A model generated the notes under the pieces. That model had not been told where the DNA came from. It was given only the letters and a program-made list of their open reading frames with translations, and ran no database searches. Positions 41,926-55,184 of a DNA stretch of 64,000 bases are shown here, one piece after another (position 1 is the stretch's first letter; the number at the start of each line of letters is the position of its first letter). The translations under genes and the position numbers were made by a program. The stretch is from Deroplatys truncata (taxonomy: Eukaryota > Arthropoda > Insecta > Mantodea > Mantidae), in assembly GCA_030765065.1 (NCBI GenBank), contig CM060990.1, positions 496,300,190 through 496,364,189 of the forward strand, written 5' to 3'.

Positions 41926-44050
41926 CGACTGTCGTTATATATTTCTATTCAGTTTTATTTATGAGCGTTCTTTAACTAGCGTTAATTAAAAGAGTAACAA
42001 GCAAGGTGTTTTGTTTAGGCCACTCACCATATTCCATTATTTATTTAGTCCATTATTTATTTATTAATAACGTATGTAATATTTAACTATAATGTTAACC
42101 GTATTTATTTATTTATTTTTCAGAGCCAACCCTGCGTGTAAACAAACCTTGGAAAAATATCTCGAAACGCGAAGTTCCTTATCGTCCATTTCAAATGATT
42201 TATGTTAGTTATTTCCAGTGAGGCAATATGGCCGACGTGCGCTTCTTAAACTCTTAAGATGTCAAAGTTCCGGCTTCTTCATCGCTGGGCGGAAGAGCGA
42301 ACCTTCGCCGCTGTCCACTAGATAGCGCGCGCGACAGGCCGTGAGCGGCGCGGAGAGGGAAGGGAGGGGATACGAGCTAGTCTCTCCCAGCACATGGACA
42401 AGCGCTTGCAGAAATCTCTCCCGAAGGTGTACGAACACCACGCCTCCAATGTGAATGTCGCGACCTCAGCCATGCTGATTGCTGAGGCTTGAAATTAAAC
42501 TAAGATGGGAGTCAGCTGATAAAATAGCAATGCCGAAAATATAAAAATAAAGCAGAATTTTCGTATCAACGAGCAATTGTGTAAATGTAGGAGTTTATAG
42601 TGATACCTTATTTAATATTGAGTACCAAATAACGCGCATTCGATGTTTAAAACTGGAACATGACCTGAAAACCTACTAAGGTTATGAATCGAAAGTTTAG
42701 TTGGTTTTAATGAAGAATTGAAATTTATATAGCGAAAACAAGCTAACCTTAAATATAAACTAAACTTAGTATGTTAAGGTGTTAAAATGTGTGTTTGTGC
42801 TATTTAGTGTTGAAATGTGTTCGAATTAGGTACTGTATTTCGAAAAGTTTATTTTTATGGATTGCACACTAATATCGTAAAACGAACAAGAGAACTCATG
42901 CTCAAAGGTTATGTCTGATACCTATTTCAATTTTGAATGTGATGTAATGATAATAGTTTTGGATCCATAGTTTGATTTTGGATGTGTATTAGTGTTGTGC
43001 TCAAACACTTTTCCTGCTGTTATACCAAATAAATAACTAAATAAATTAGGACATAATGCTCTTTTCATTGCAAAATAACTTAAAGCATTTCATAAACAGG
43101 AAATTCTCCATATGTACTGTATGTCTTTGGGAATATTTTGTCAACTCGGTTAAGCGCTGGCATTGGAAGCACAAATAGTTACATAAAACTTGTGTATTAC
43201 CACATTATTGCTGAATGATTTCTACATATCGAAATGTCAACTACCATATTTATGACAAAACACCCAACTTAAATTATATAAATGTATAATATGTATTGCA
43301 TGGCAAAATATCTGCTGAAATAGTTATTCCTTTTTAAGTATCTACTTTATTTCCATACACCTCATTTGTGAAGTCATAGTGGGAGCTGCCTTGTAAAACA
43401 ACTTCTGGTTTCATTACTTGATAGTATTGAGTAATGCTATCTCTGTTTTAAATGTTGTCTCATATTCACACTTCTAATTGGGCAGCACTATGGCCTCTCA
43501 CAAAAAAGCCTGGATTCAATCCTAGGGGTCAGAGGTGGGATTTTGTGGTAGGTAAAATGCCACTTAGAATGAACTTGAACCGGAAGATCGTTCCCTTTCG
43601 TTCATTTTCGGCATTCGCTCGAACTTCGTCGGGCAACTTCGGGGAGCTAGCTGCAAGCGCTAGTAGCACATGGGAGAAGCTTCAGTCGAGTGGAGCACTG
43701 TACAGGGGATGGAGCGCGCGCGGGTTTTCAGCGAAAGAATCACTCGTTAACGTCTCGTTACGATAACTCTGTCGTTTCAGTCATGGATTCATCTAAGTGA
43801 TTTAATATTCTTATAAACCCAAAAAATTGTCCCTCAAAAGAAGAATTAAACAAGTGTTATTATTCGTAATAATTATACACGCGTAATCACCTTAACACCC
43901 CCACACACATATACGACGGCGACCAGGTGCGCGAGTCAATTCATATACACGTATTTACATTAATGAATCAAAAATACTTAATCGTATTCTTCGATCGACG
44001 AGTAGCGTTTAATTACATTAATCAATCAAGGTACATGCGGTGGGGGTTTG
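41926..44050. other. Non-coding interval with two G+C-rich patches
   Basis: Patches at 42.23-42.48 and 43.58-43.75 kb both contain GCGCGCG stretches and stand out from AT-rich flanks; they may be old repeat ends or promoter-like sequence. No gene recognised. A B-box-like GGATTCAATCC near 43510 suggests a SINE fragment. Confidence 0.3.
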
Positions 44051-44590
44051 CGTCCAGCCCTTCAGAGGCGCGATGCCAGGACGTTAGCAGTATAAACCCT
44101 TGATTCTTTTTCAATAATGTTAGACAATGTTATGCACGGACGAACATTACCTGATTGATTGACACAATTATCACCAACATCGATTTGCGGAGGCGGCGGC
44201 ACGCGACGAAAACAATAACCCATTGTTCGACGATCCCCGGTTGTCGGCATCAGTAGCGCACAAAGACCCGCCTCCATTAGCGACGAGCACAATACCCCAT
44301 TGTTCTCCTATACCCAGGTCGGCATTAGGTCAGGCCACAAATGGACAATAGCCAATTGTTCTGAACCTCTACCGCGCGGCATGCTAGTAGAGCACAAAGG
44401 AGGGGGCGTGGTCAGCGGCTTCTGAGGGTAAGGCCACAAAAGGACAATATCCCATTGTTCTACACCTCTGCCTGGCGGCATGCTAGTAGAGCACAAAGGA
44501 GGGGGCGTGGTCAGCGGCTTCTCCGGTCAGCGCAGAAAGGAGGGGGGCAGGAGTCGGTGGCACAGAACAAGGAATATCACATTACAAAGT
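44050..44590. repeat. Imperfect ~115-bp tandem repeats
   Basis: The blocks at about 44333-44420 and 44450-44540 are nearly identical (GGCCACAAA.GGACAATA..C, GGCATGCTAGTAGAGCACAA, GGAGGGGGCGTGGTCAGCGG). A more divergent unit precedes them at 44.22-44.30 kb. Confidence 0.75.
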
Positions 44591-44689
44591 TAATTGACTC
44601 ACACCCTTATCAATCCGCGGCATCTTACCTTTGTTCTCAAGTCCCCACCTTATTCTTACTAACGTATATAAAACTGTTGTAACATTGGA

Positions 44690-45540
44690 TAAGAAATGTT
44701 TATAATCTAATTACTCCCTGTATTACCGTGTATATCTGTGATACTATCTGAATTACCGCTTATAATGACTTAAACACCTGTCATACTAGCCTAGTCATAT
44801 GAAGATTAACTTAAATAGCCCTGGTACGAACCCCTGCTCTGAATTACCATGAACACCAATGATGCTAACGGTTTATCCTAAATATTAATGATGCTAACTG
44901 AATTACTTGTTAAAATGACTCAAATACCTTTGTTTCTAGCTGAATCACCTGAAATTATATTAAGTAGCTGTGATACAAATCGCGGATCTGAATTAACGCC
45001 AACACCTGTGATACTACCCAGATTAACCTAAATACTAACGATAGTAGCTGAATTACCTGTGAAATCAAACGGAACTATGCCACACCCAACTCTTGAAGTC
45101 TGTCTGTCTATGATACTATCTGAGTTATCCTAAATACCTACTGTATTACCTGAACTAACTTTGAAATACGAAACTATGCTACACCCAAACCTGGAATCTG
45201 TCTACCTATGATACTACCCGAATTAACCTAAATACCCCTGATACTGTCTGAATTACCTGTGAAATGCGAAACTATGCTGCTCTCAGCCCAATTGAATCTA
45301 ACCTCCTGTGATGCTAGCTGATTTACCCTAAATACCAACGGTACTAGCTGAATTACATGTTAAATCATACAAAGCTATGCTACATCCAACCCCTGGAATC
45401 TGTTCCCCTTGTTATACCGCCTGAATTATCCTAAATCCCTCCCCGATACTGTCTGAATTACTTATGAAATCGTACATAACTGTGCTGCACTTACCTCCAT
45501 GGAATCTGCTCTTCTGCTGAATGCCTGACGTTACTACCCT
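44690..45540. repeat. Degenerate repeat array (CTGAATTACCT units)
   Basis: Repeated short blocks such as GCTGAATTACCTGTGAAATC, CTACACCCAACCCCTGGAATC and TGATACTA recur irregularly. No coding. Confidence 0.6.
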
Positions 45541-45589
45541 GGAGAAGACTGGACATTATACATGCATCAACACTAACCTCCCTAACACC

Positions 45590-46745
45590 TATCATCGTAT
45601 TCCCTATCTCTCCCATATAAACGCATACTCCACCATTCAAACTTTCCTAGACTAATACCTCTCCTTAGTTCCCTATTTATCATATAAAACACATTCTACC
45701 TTTAACCCTGACTAGCCTAGCATCTCACCACGTATTCCCTCCTCTCTCGTATAAAGCACATTTCCCTCTTCAGCCTCTGTCTAGCCTAGCATCTCTTGAC
45801 GTTTTTCCTATCTTTCCCATATAATCGCATACTCTACACCTGAACTTCTGTCTAGCCTAGCACTTCTCCTCGTATTCCCTATCTTTCCTGTATAAGCGCA
45901 TACTCTACTCCGCAACCGCTGGCTAGTCCAGCACTTCTTCTCGTATTTCTACCTCTCTCGTTTAAAGCGCATTCCCCTCCTACAACCACTGTCTAGCCTA
46001 ACATCGGCTCTCGTATACCTTATCTCTCCCATATAAACACATTTCCCTCTCCTTCTTACATCTCCCTCGGATCTCTCTCTGTTTTCTCTGTCTCTCAATA
46101 TAAATGCATACTTTAGCATTAAAACCCTCCTAGCCTAATACCTCTCATCGGTTTGCTATCTCTCCCATATAGAAGCCGTATTTTACCCTTCAGGCCGTGT
46201 CTAGTCTAGCACCTCCCCTCGTATTCCCTATCTCTCCCGAATAAAAGACATACTCTACCCTTCAACTCTGTCTAGCCTAACACCTCTCCTCGTTTTCCTA
46301 TACCTCTCATATAAACCATACTCTACTCCTCAACCTCTGTTTAGCCTAACACGTCTCCACCGTTTGGTATCTCTTCCATATAAACGCATACTCTACTCCT
46401 CAATCTCTGTCTAGCCTAGCACTTCTCGTATTACCAACCTCGCTCATATAAAGCGCATTCCCCCTCCTTCTGCCCCGTCTAGCCGAGCATCTCTCCTTGG
46501 TTTCCTATCTAACCCATAAGAAACACATTCTACCTTTAACACCTGTCTATCCTAGCATCGCTCTCCGTTTTACTATCCCTTCCACTTAAACGTATTTCCC
46601 TCCTTCAACCCCTGTCTAGCCTAGCATCATCCGTCGTATTCCCTATCTCTCCCATATAAACGCATTTTCCTCCTTGAAGGCTCTCTCAGCCTGGCATGTA
46701 TCCTCGTTTTCCCAATCCTTTCCTATATAAACGCAAAAAAGTGTG
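45590..46745. repeat. ~75-bp pyrimidine-rich minisatellite, about 14 units
   Basis: Units carry TATCTCTCCCATATAAACGC, ATACTCTACCCTTCAACC and TCTGTCTAGCCTAGCACCTC. Copies differ by small changes and some are partial. Confidence 0.8.
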
Positions 46746-47750
46746 CCATCCGTCCCGTATATATTCTACCTTTGTGAAAAATAAAAAGGAAGTTTTTTCA
46801 CAATAAAATAATATAAATTTTAAACCTTAAGAAAACATCATTTTTTCTCCTTGGAGCATATAAACCACCAATTAAATGAAGATATGAATGGACAGGCGCA
46901 TGAAGTCTCATGTAATAAATCTTTTTCTAATCCCATTTACAGTTAAACGGAATTGCTTATGTGAATATTTTTAAAAATACATCCTGCAGAGCATTGTTAT
47001 TATAACAATGAATTTATACAATAAAAATTAATATTTAAATAACCACACAAGCTAGAATTTTGAACGATTGTAAAACCACCACTGTTACAGTGTGTAATAA
47101 CTGTCACAAATTTCAACAACATATTTTACGCACTGTGGATTTTGCGAGTTTCATAGAAGCATTACTCGCAAAACTCTAAATTCATAAACCAGAGTTTTAC
47201 TTTAGGAAGTATTGTTGTAATAGGCAGCCATCTTTATTAAGCAAATATATTATTATTAATATTATTATTATTATTTAACGTCCTTTAGTCCGGCAGGTCT
47301 TCATTCTGAATGATTAATAAACCTATAGAAAGACCGCACAAATAACCTTATAGTGCATAGAACTTAGACTCATTGCAGAATTATATCACACTCGCTGTCT
47401 TAGAACAGCGATAAAGTAATTATACACATATATAACCCTAATAAGTTGTGTAACAGATTCACACTATGTGCCTCGGGATTTATAGCAGAAAAGCAGTAGT
47501 CCCGCACAAGTAAAACGTAGCAAAATTATCCCTTGATAGACCGGAAAAAAACAGCTCAGACGCTCTAAATTCTCCAGAATACCTAAGTTAAATTTAATAT
47601 CCTCTAAAGCACTTTGTTAAAGAAGCCTATAATTACAACACACAAACTGAAAGCATTCTTCGTAATCAAACAAATCCAATACTTTTATGTATTGTTATTT
47701 ACTTTTCATTTTTAAGCGCATGACACGAGGCAGTAAATACGAAGATAGCA
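46746..47750. other. AT-rich interval with short ATT microsatellite
   Basis: Nothing coding. A short ATT run near 47.25-47.28 kb is the only repeat seen. Confidence 0.4.
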
Positions 47751-47779
47751 TGAAGACTACTATTTGCTGTTTCTGAGCG

Positions 47780-48420
47780 ACAACAAAATACAGGATAGGA
47801 GAGACATTAAAGTGGAGGGCAACAAGAATTTATTATTGTTTACAAGGAAGAGGGTGGAGACAGTAAATGTTTGGGGAGAAATTAAAGTGGGGGATAACAA
47901 GCCTTTTATTACTGTTGTATGTGGGGAGACATAAGAGATAGGAAAGGATAGGAGTGAAATTAAAGCGATGAGCAACAAGGTTTTTATTATTTTTGTTTGT
48001 GGGGGAGATGAGAGAGACAATATACGATAGGTGAGAGCTGAAAGTGAAGGGTAGTATGACTGTGATTTCTGGGAGAGAGAGGAGATATTAAAGGATATGA
48101 GACAATTAAATTGGAGGATAACAAGGTTTATTATTGTTGTTTTTGTGGGGGAGAGACAGTAAAGCGTAAGAGAGACGTTAAAATGGAGAGAAGAATGGCT
48201 TTTATTATTGTTGTTTGTGAGGGAGAGGAGACAGTATAGGAGAGACATTAAAGCGGAGGGCAGCATGGCTTTTATTATTGTTGTTTGTGGGGAGAGAGGA
48301 GAAATAGGAGTGGAAAGGAGTGGAATTAAGGTGATGGACAAGGGGCTTATACTGTTTTTGTGGGGGCGGAAGAAGGGAATTATAAAGGATATACTGGAGG
48401 ATGATAAGGCTGCTTAATGG
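47780..48420. repeat. ~70-75-bp purine-rich minisatellite, about nine units
   Basis: Units have GAGAGACATTAAAGTGGAGG, CAACAAGG or CAGCATGG, TTTTATTATTGTTGTTTGTG and GGGGAGAGGAGACAGTA. The long reverse frame across it (47760-48341) is a by-product of the repeat. Confidence 0.8.
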
Positions 48421-48479
48421 TATTCATTGCAATTGCAATGTTCCATACCAGCTTCCATTGCGGGATTTCCCACCCTGGG

Positions 48480-49470
48480 ATATGCCCTCGCTATATCCGG
48501 AGGAAGGTTTCAAGCTTCTCAGTTTCATCGGGAATTAAGTTTAATTTATTCTCCCGGTATCTCCATTCTCCAAGGTAAATGTGTGCTGCAGGTACCTTTG
48601 TACATTGCCCGAGAATTACTTTCAGTTTTCTCCACGACCTCTCCTTATTCTGGCTGCGGTATCTTAAAGGCCGTAGCTGAGCACCTGGAGTAGGCGCCTT
48701 CCATTGCTGATAGAGGCACTCCTCATTGAAGGCACCGTCCCTCACCCACAGTGGTTCTTCATTCCTTGGGGAATGCACAAAGTTGCGGCTGTGGTTGATC
48801 TTGCCGTGGCCGCGGGACCATCTGCCGATGCCATTGTAGGTGAGCCATTCATCGGTGATGATGAAAGTGTCATATAATATATATGACGCTGTATAATGCT
48901 GAACAGCATTACCCTGACACGATTCCGCAAGATTATTCCGAATCTTCACCAGCGCCTCCCAGCTCATGGAATTCGTGCCGCGCTATCTTGGTAGTGACGT
49001 CCCTGAAGAAGCTGTTCCACGCAATGGCCATGTCGTGAGATACCTACACGCTCCTCAGTATCTGAATTGTAGAGCAACCTCCCAACCATAAGAAAGCAAA
49101 CTTGTGCCCGCACCAAATTCTGACATGATGCGGACACCTAGAAGGAAGGTATCCGTCTTTGCTCCATCCGGTGGTTGTTTTCACACTTGTAACGTCAAAC
49201 AATCCCTCGGTTAGCGTAGGACACTCCATGCATCATCGCTCCATATCGGGGACACTCACGGGGCTCCTCGTTGCGGAACAGCACTGTAGGGTTGCAGCAG
49301 ACGAAGACCTCGATCGTTTGCTTCCCTCCTGTGTTCCTGAGTGAAAGTGTATCCCAGATATACTCCTAGGGAAACCACATTAAGCCTTCCAGGTTGCATT
49401 AATTCCTGCAGCATGTTCATAATGATCTTACTGTTAAGACAGCTAAGGCAGTAATGCCTCACAGTTCACA
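48480..49470 (-). pseudogene. Merlin-type (ISXO2/IS1595-like) transposase remnant
   Basis: Reading leftwards: a degraded N-terminal region (49.46-49.05 kb, with CPHHVRIWCGHKFAFLWLGGC, a likely zinc-binding and helix-turn-helix part), FFRDVTTKIARHEFHELGG, and a 158-codon block from 48967 with FIITDEWLTYNGIG, INHSRNFVHS and NKERSWRKLKVILG. Those blocks match the second and third acidic regions of IS1595/Merlin DDE transposases (NHS.NFV and ERSWR.LK). Stops separate the parts, so it is dead. Terminal repeats not identified. Confidence 0.65.
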
Positions 49471-49599
49471 AGTTTCATGCGGCCAGGCTGAAAGTATCGC
49501 AGAATAAACTCCTCCCTACCACATGCTCATCCTATACCGATTGTTGTAAACAGGTGCCACTTCACGCGGATTGGTAGCTCCAGAAAAAAATTACTGAGC

Positions 49600-50085
49600 G
49601 TTGCCCCCAGTAACAATGGAATCCCTCCTCCTCGTGGTAAACGACCCTTTGGATTGGAAAGGTAGAATCAGATGACTGAAAAATTCAATGCCATAGCCGG
49701 AAATTTTTCAGTTATCTGATTCTACCTTTCCAACCCTGTCCAACACACGGCTTGTGTGAAAGAACAATTAATTCCATTAATTGACCTAGTAGTGGTTGCA
49801 ACTATAAAGCCCGGGACTTAAAGTACTTACAATGAATGTAAGTGGGGTATGACATCTCAATACAATTTGAGATCTCCTTGTGGTTTACTGGGAAAAATAC
49901 GAATCAGCTGGAGAATTTAATGTCGTGTCGGCATGTTGCCATGGTAGCTCAGAGGTTAGAGCAACCGGACGGAGACTGGGAGATCCGTGGTTCAAATCCC
50001 GGCTGTGGCATTGAATTCTTCAGTTATCTGATTCTACCTTTCCAACCCTGTCCAACACACGGCTTGTGTGAAAGAACAATTAATT
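49600..50085 (+). mobile_element. tRNA-derived SINE with repeated tail
   Basis: Head at 49938-50010 has an A box (TAGCTCAGAGGTTAGAGC) and B box (GGTTCAAATCCC) and begins/ends like a tRNA acceptor stem (GCCATGG / CTGTGGCA). The tail at about 50018-50082 (TTATCTGATTCTACCTTTCC ... AAAGAACAATTAATT) is repeated at 49712-49773 from a second, headless copy, which forms an inverted repeat with 49655-49690. Confidence 0.75.
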
Positions 50086-50359
50086 CGACCCTTTGGGTTA
50101 TTTTTCATTTTCTAAAGTATACTCTAATTATTTTGATTAAAATTACAAACGTTTGTGATAATGATATGACAGCTATAAAGTGTAAATTTGGAAGTATCCT
50201 CATTCTCCTAAAGCTTTCCGTTTATGTGAAAGGACAACATTATTTGTTAGTAGATAACATTAGTAGAGCAAAATGCATAATAGGTAACAGAAATAAAAAA
50301 TCATTAGAGTTACATCATGTTAAAATACACATCAGCAATACCCAAGAAGTATTGCAGAA

Positions 50360-50590
50360 TGTCGTCCTCCGTAGTGTAGTGTTTACCATGCAAACCTCTA
50401 GTTCCCGAGGTCGCGTATTCAAACCCGGTGGAGGGCGATGGATTTTTTCAGGCGTAAAAATCCTTAGCGTGGCTTTCTTCGGAAGGGAAGTAAAGCCGGT
50501 GGTCCGTGTCGTAGATTTACGGAACGCAAAATAACTCAAGCCTGATAAAGAGACCTCTAAGCAAAATTCCCGGTCTTTCACACCCAATAT
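50360..50590 (+). mobile_element. Second tRNA-derived SINE family
   Basis: A box GTAGTGTAGTGTTTACC and B box GCGTATTCAAACCCGG with a body containing GGAAGGGAAGTAAAGCCGGTG. The head differs from the SINE at 49.9 kb. Confidence 0.6.
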
Positions 50591-50724
50591 AGAATTGGAA
50601 GCTAAGGACCTCAGTAGTTAAAAAGCGTCCATAAATTAAACAAAATTTCATTTCATTGCAGAATAAATAAAATTGATCCAACTAATAATATCATTCATAG
50701 TTGGGAGCATGAATCAGACTTGAA

Positions 50725-50805
50725 ATAGTCAATGCCACAGCCGGAACTCAAACCTCGGGTATTCGGATTTCTATGCTCTATCCCTAGCTACCATGTTGAA
50801 ATGCA
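50725..50805 (-). mobile_element. SINE head, reverse copy of the 49.9 kb family
   Basis: On the reverse strand it reads CATGGTAGCTAGGGATAGAGC, then GGTTTGAGTTCCGGCTGTGGCA, recognisably the same tRNA-like head. Confidence 0.55.
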
Positions 50806-52480
50806 ATAAACCATCTCATATGATATTAGTATTCTAGTAAAGCTTCAAGCCGATCTCAAATACTCAGAGTATTACACCTTAAAGTCGACTTAAAGTTCTG
50901 TAAGTACTTTTTAGGTAACCACTATTAGAGTTCAATTTAGAATGTAATTAAACATGATTTCACAATAAGCGATACTACATATATTATGACTTCCAAAGGA
51001 TAAATATTAAATTAATTACAACATACGATTCACTTCCAATAAACCTACAAAGATAACATAATGTTGTGTTTTAATTGATTTCAAAATGTTCATAGTCTTT
51101 TGGAAAAAAATGTTCTTATATGATACATTCATATGGCTTTCTCTATCCATTTTTCAACAAAATATTCTTACACAAGTTTATTATTCTATCTGCTTCATAC
51201 TATTCAAGATAAGCGTTTGCTGAAATGGTTTTGTTACATTATTTCTTTGTAGGTACAATGGGAATAGGCTAATGTAGTAGGCTTAAGCGATAGTCAAATC
51301 TTTTAAGATCTGGTCGCTATGTAATGGCTTTGAAATGCCGTTCTCTTTGAGTGACTAAGAGAAACAAGCCTTGGGTGCAAATTCATATGATTTTTCTCTA
51401 CCTTCTATCGTTCATTAGTGGGTATACAAAACTCTTCTTAGGAAAGTTTATTGTTCTATTTCACATCGAGATAAGACTTTGCAGAAATAGCTACATAACA
51501 CTTTTAGTTACAGATACAAACGGAATAGCGGTAGTCACATATTTAAGAACTGTACACTATATACTGTCCTTAAAATTCCATGCTCTTTGCATGCAATCAC
51601 GAGAAACAACTAAATGTCAACAGAACTGTAAAAGAATGACACAATATTGAGCAATTCGAACCATTAATAACAGATATCTCGTAAATGGCTTACTACACAA
51701 AAACAGGTATTTAAAATGAGTTGTGGAATTTAAAGAGATCTACATTATTTGTGGAGCAGGTTCTCGTTTATTGATTAACAGTAACCAGTGATACAGGAAT
51801 ATACATAATTTCTTCCAAATGAAGAGGACTTCATAGGCTATTGCCAGAAAATTCAGGATGTATTCTATTTATTATGTAAATATATTTAATGTACGGTATT
51901 TAATAAAGATCCCTAGATTAATTTCTGAGAGAATCAGATCAACATTTGAAAGCAGTCTACGGCAGGGATATTTTCTTGAAAATCTTCATGTCGCACTTTT
52001 GGAAGATACTGAAATTAAACACCAAGTTTGGTATTTAGGAGAAGGTTGGGCAATGGCACGCACCTAATAGCTTGTCCCTTGTTAACAGCTATCCACTTGC
52101 AGCAGAATGATAAAACACCTAGGATAAGTTTTAGCCTTAAAGCAGAAATCATGATTTAAATATATAAGTAGCTCTCAGTAAAAATACAGCAGCTGAAACA
52201 AGAAATGTAAGAAGATGCGAGGTAATTAATTATGTTTCTGAATCACACATCATATCCTGAAGTAATCCAATTTAAGAAACCCATGCATATAATATCAGGC
52301 ATATTTATTAATACATACGTTAAAACAATACAAAATATGCTTTCCACAAATGAAATTAACTGCTGTTTATAACTTCTGAAAACATCTCGTTAAATTTAAT
52401 TTCCTATCTAAGGCAGTGGTCACATTTGAAGTTTGCTACAGAATCGGCTCTAGTGCAATCTACATTAACCCACCCAGAAC
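50806..52480. other. AT-rich interval without recognised genes
   Basis: Two related ~250-base stretches (51.10-51.35 and 51.37-51.61 kb) share TATGATTTTTCTCTA/ATGGCTTTCTCTA, AAGTTTATTATTCTAT and GAAATAG..., an old tandem duplication. Otherwise nothing. Confidence 0.35.
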
Positions 52481-52705
52481 ACTGGACGATCGATTCCACA
52501 ACTCTCCATTGCGACCAAATTCACCACAGAAGAGACACACCTCAGATGTGTCATTTGCCTGGAGCAAACTAGTCTAGAGACTAGTCCATAGTGTCAACAT
52601 CCAATTCATCATCTTGACACATTCCGTTTCGTTATCGGTTTCATCTGAAGAACTTCTATCTTCATGAAACAGCCTATTTTTCGTCTTATTTTGTTGTTTT
52701 GCCTT

Positions 52706-54141
52706 TTAAACTTCCTTTCCTGCTGCTGAACATTTCTTCTTGCCCTTCCTCACTTCCGCTTCTTTCAATATCCTTTTCCTTGGAGCGGCCATCAGAATTT
52801 CTGAATGCTGTTTAAGTTTTGATTTTCTGCATCCTGATGGGTTTTTTGCCCTCTTGGGTATTGGAGAAACGTCTGAAATAGACACCGCTGCTCCGCTACA
52901 ACAAGGTTCATCGTTTACGTTTGATTCGTAACTTCCTTCATCTTCTGTAACCTTCACAGGAAAGTGACTAATTGGAATAGAGTCCTCCTCTGAGAACACA
53001 TCTGGATTGAGAGAAAAGATTCCTGTCTTTATAAAGCCAGAAACAGCTTTATCAATTCCTTCCACCTTAGTGTAGGCAGCATTAAATAAAACAGGGAGGT
53101 CTTCTTTGCAGATCCCTTGATATGGATGACTTCTCATGAAGAGAGTGCATTCTTTGTTGTAAGCAGTCTTAAGTGGCCCAAAGAAGGAAACATCTAATGG
53201 CTGTAATCGATAGGAAGTGTGCGGTGGCAAGGAAACTACTGCAATGGCATTCTTTGCAAAACTTATAGCTCATTAGGGATTTGCAACAAGATTGACCATC
53301 CCTAATCAAAAGGGTAGGGCTTTCAATGACGACTGTGTCTATTCTGCGAAATGTCTCAGCCATCTTAGAAACAATTCATCAGTGATCCAACCTGGCTTTG
53401 AACAGGAATAAATGCTTCCGGGAGGTTCTCCACGTGTTAATGCAATCGGCATTTTCACCCCGGGGAAAATAAACATGGCCGGTATAAACATGCCCATAGC
53501 ACTCATTGCACAACACACAGTTAGTTATGTTTCTGCCATGTTCTAAACTTGTAGCACTTCCTAATTGTTTCTGTCCTTTCGGACCGATGATTGATGGGGT
53601 TTCTGTACTGTAAAATTCCCGTCTCATGGATTTTGTACATCCATGATGGTGGGAATTTATACTTCTCAGTAACAGTCAAGATGTTGTCATAAAATAGTTG
53701 TATCTCTTGTTTATTAAGTGCAAGAATTCTATTCACACTTGTTGGCTCAGGATTCCGCAAACTTTGATGAGTATGCCACCTCAAAAATCCCTATTCCCAG
53801 TCTTTCCCAGCCAATTTTGTTTCAGGGATGAAACCATGTTTTAACTTATTTCCTTCAGCAAAATCATAAACAATTCGTCTTAGTTCCGTTAAACTCACAC
53901 TATGAAACAATTTCTCCAAATTCAGCAGATGGTCACCGAGTTGCTTCTCCTGTTGTTCACCAAAAATAGTTTTTGTGCCCATTTTTGAATCACCCATAGC
54001 CCCCGTCTTTAATCGTTTCCGAAGTGTAGCCTCATGAATACCAAACTGTCGTCCAGCTTCTCTCACTTTCTTTCCATTTCTAACTAATGCTTCTTCTGTC
54101 CGCGAAGCTTTAGAAGCTTTTCGGATATAATTCCGAACCAT
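52706..54141 (-). pseudogene. Pogo/Tigger-type transposase, broken
   Basis: Starts MVRNYIRKASKASRTEEALV with a psq/CENP-B-like helix-turn-helix (REAGRQFGIHEATLRKRL). The DDE core follows in several frames: SWMYKIHETG (the first catalytic Asp, normally DETG, is His), LLIRDGQSC (second), and PPHTSYRLQPLDVSFFGPLK (third). A C-terminal basic tail with SGCRKSKLKQH and KGKKKCS ends at 52706. Frameshifts near 53230, 53370, 53620 and 53790. Inactive. I did not find terminal inverted repeats. Confidence 0.85.
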
Positions 54142-55184
54142 TTGGAAATAAAATGCTTCTGTTACTAAGAGCATCGAAAATTTCAGACATTTATTATCTT
54201 GCAAACCTCCGTAAAAAAACAAATAGCTGTTAATTACGGGAAGGATAATGGTACACAGCAAGAGGCAACATGACTCGGCCTACGTGCCATTGACCCAGGT
54301 TGCGCCATTTTATTTTCTTCCCCTTCTCAGTAAAATGGAGCGTATAACTAACGAAGCAAAGCAAGCATTTTGAGGCTCACAGTTCATATAATATCATTAG
54401 TTACTTTAGCTGCACATTTAAAGGGCAGTTTTCTACTTACCTGAGAACTTAGATACCTTCTTTGACGAATTTGCAGCAAAACAGAATAAAATAACAACTC
54501 AACCGTCTCTCACTGAAACAACTCCCAGCTTATTGACTGCCACTAGCTTGGGGAAGTTGTCACTGCACTCACTTGAGCCGTATGACAGGAAGCACTCGAG
54601 TTTTGACGATGCGTCCCATTCCCCGCTGCGTGCCAATACCCCTCTCTCCTTTAACCGACTTTTCGTTTTCCAGTTATGCTGTTCACAGACACACGGATAC
54701 ACTGATACGCAAGGTAACTAGAGTATAGGGAAGGTCTCCGGCCATTTCACTCTCATTGGCTGCGCGCCTGTGACGTCATGTGGAAGGTTGAGCACGCGCG
54801 CTCTTTGGATAGTAATTGAAAGTGAGTGCTTTAAACACGTTTTAACATGTACAATTTAAGGCACGGATTGGTATACCCATTGTGTAAACGGTTAAGCAGT
54901 AATTAAGGAAGTGTAATATAATGCAATGACATATGTTATGAAATATACTTTAACGGAAAATGGTAAGAAACGTTCGTCAACGCATTCTACTAATTTTAAA
55001 CCAATTTTATCAGCACCACCACCAAAACTATTACTAAAATAAAAAGTAACAAATTATTCTTTGTTTAATCGTAAAAGTAGACTTACATTTAAAAGTGGCT
55101 GGTCATACTGTGTTGTAGATGTAGTCGATCTCACACATTTCCTTGTATTTCTTTTCTCCATGGTTGCAGCTTTTAATTTTTTAT
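54142..55184. other. Interval with a G+C-rich CRE/CCAAT patch
   Basis: 54.73-54.82 kb has CTCATTGGCTGCGCGCC, TGACGTCA and GCACGCGCGC: a promoter-like patch next to AT-rich DNA. No gene start could be tied to it. Confidence 0.4.

Noticed and set aside
47760..48341. 193-codon reverse frame
   Set aside because: Runs across a minisatellite and repeats with its unit; no domain.
49938..50010. Possible tRNA gene
   Set aside because: A and B boxes are present but the anticodon stem pairs poorly and the sequence recurs in SINEs.
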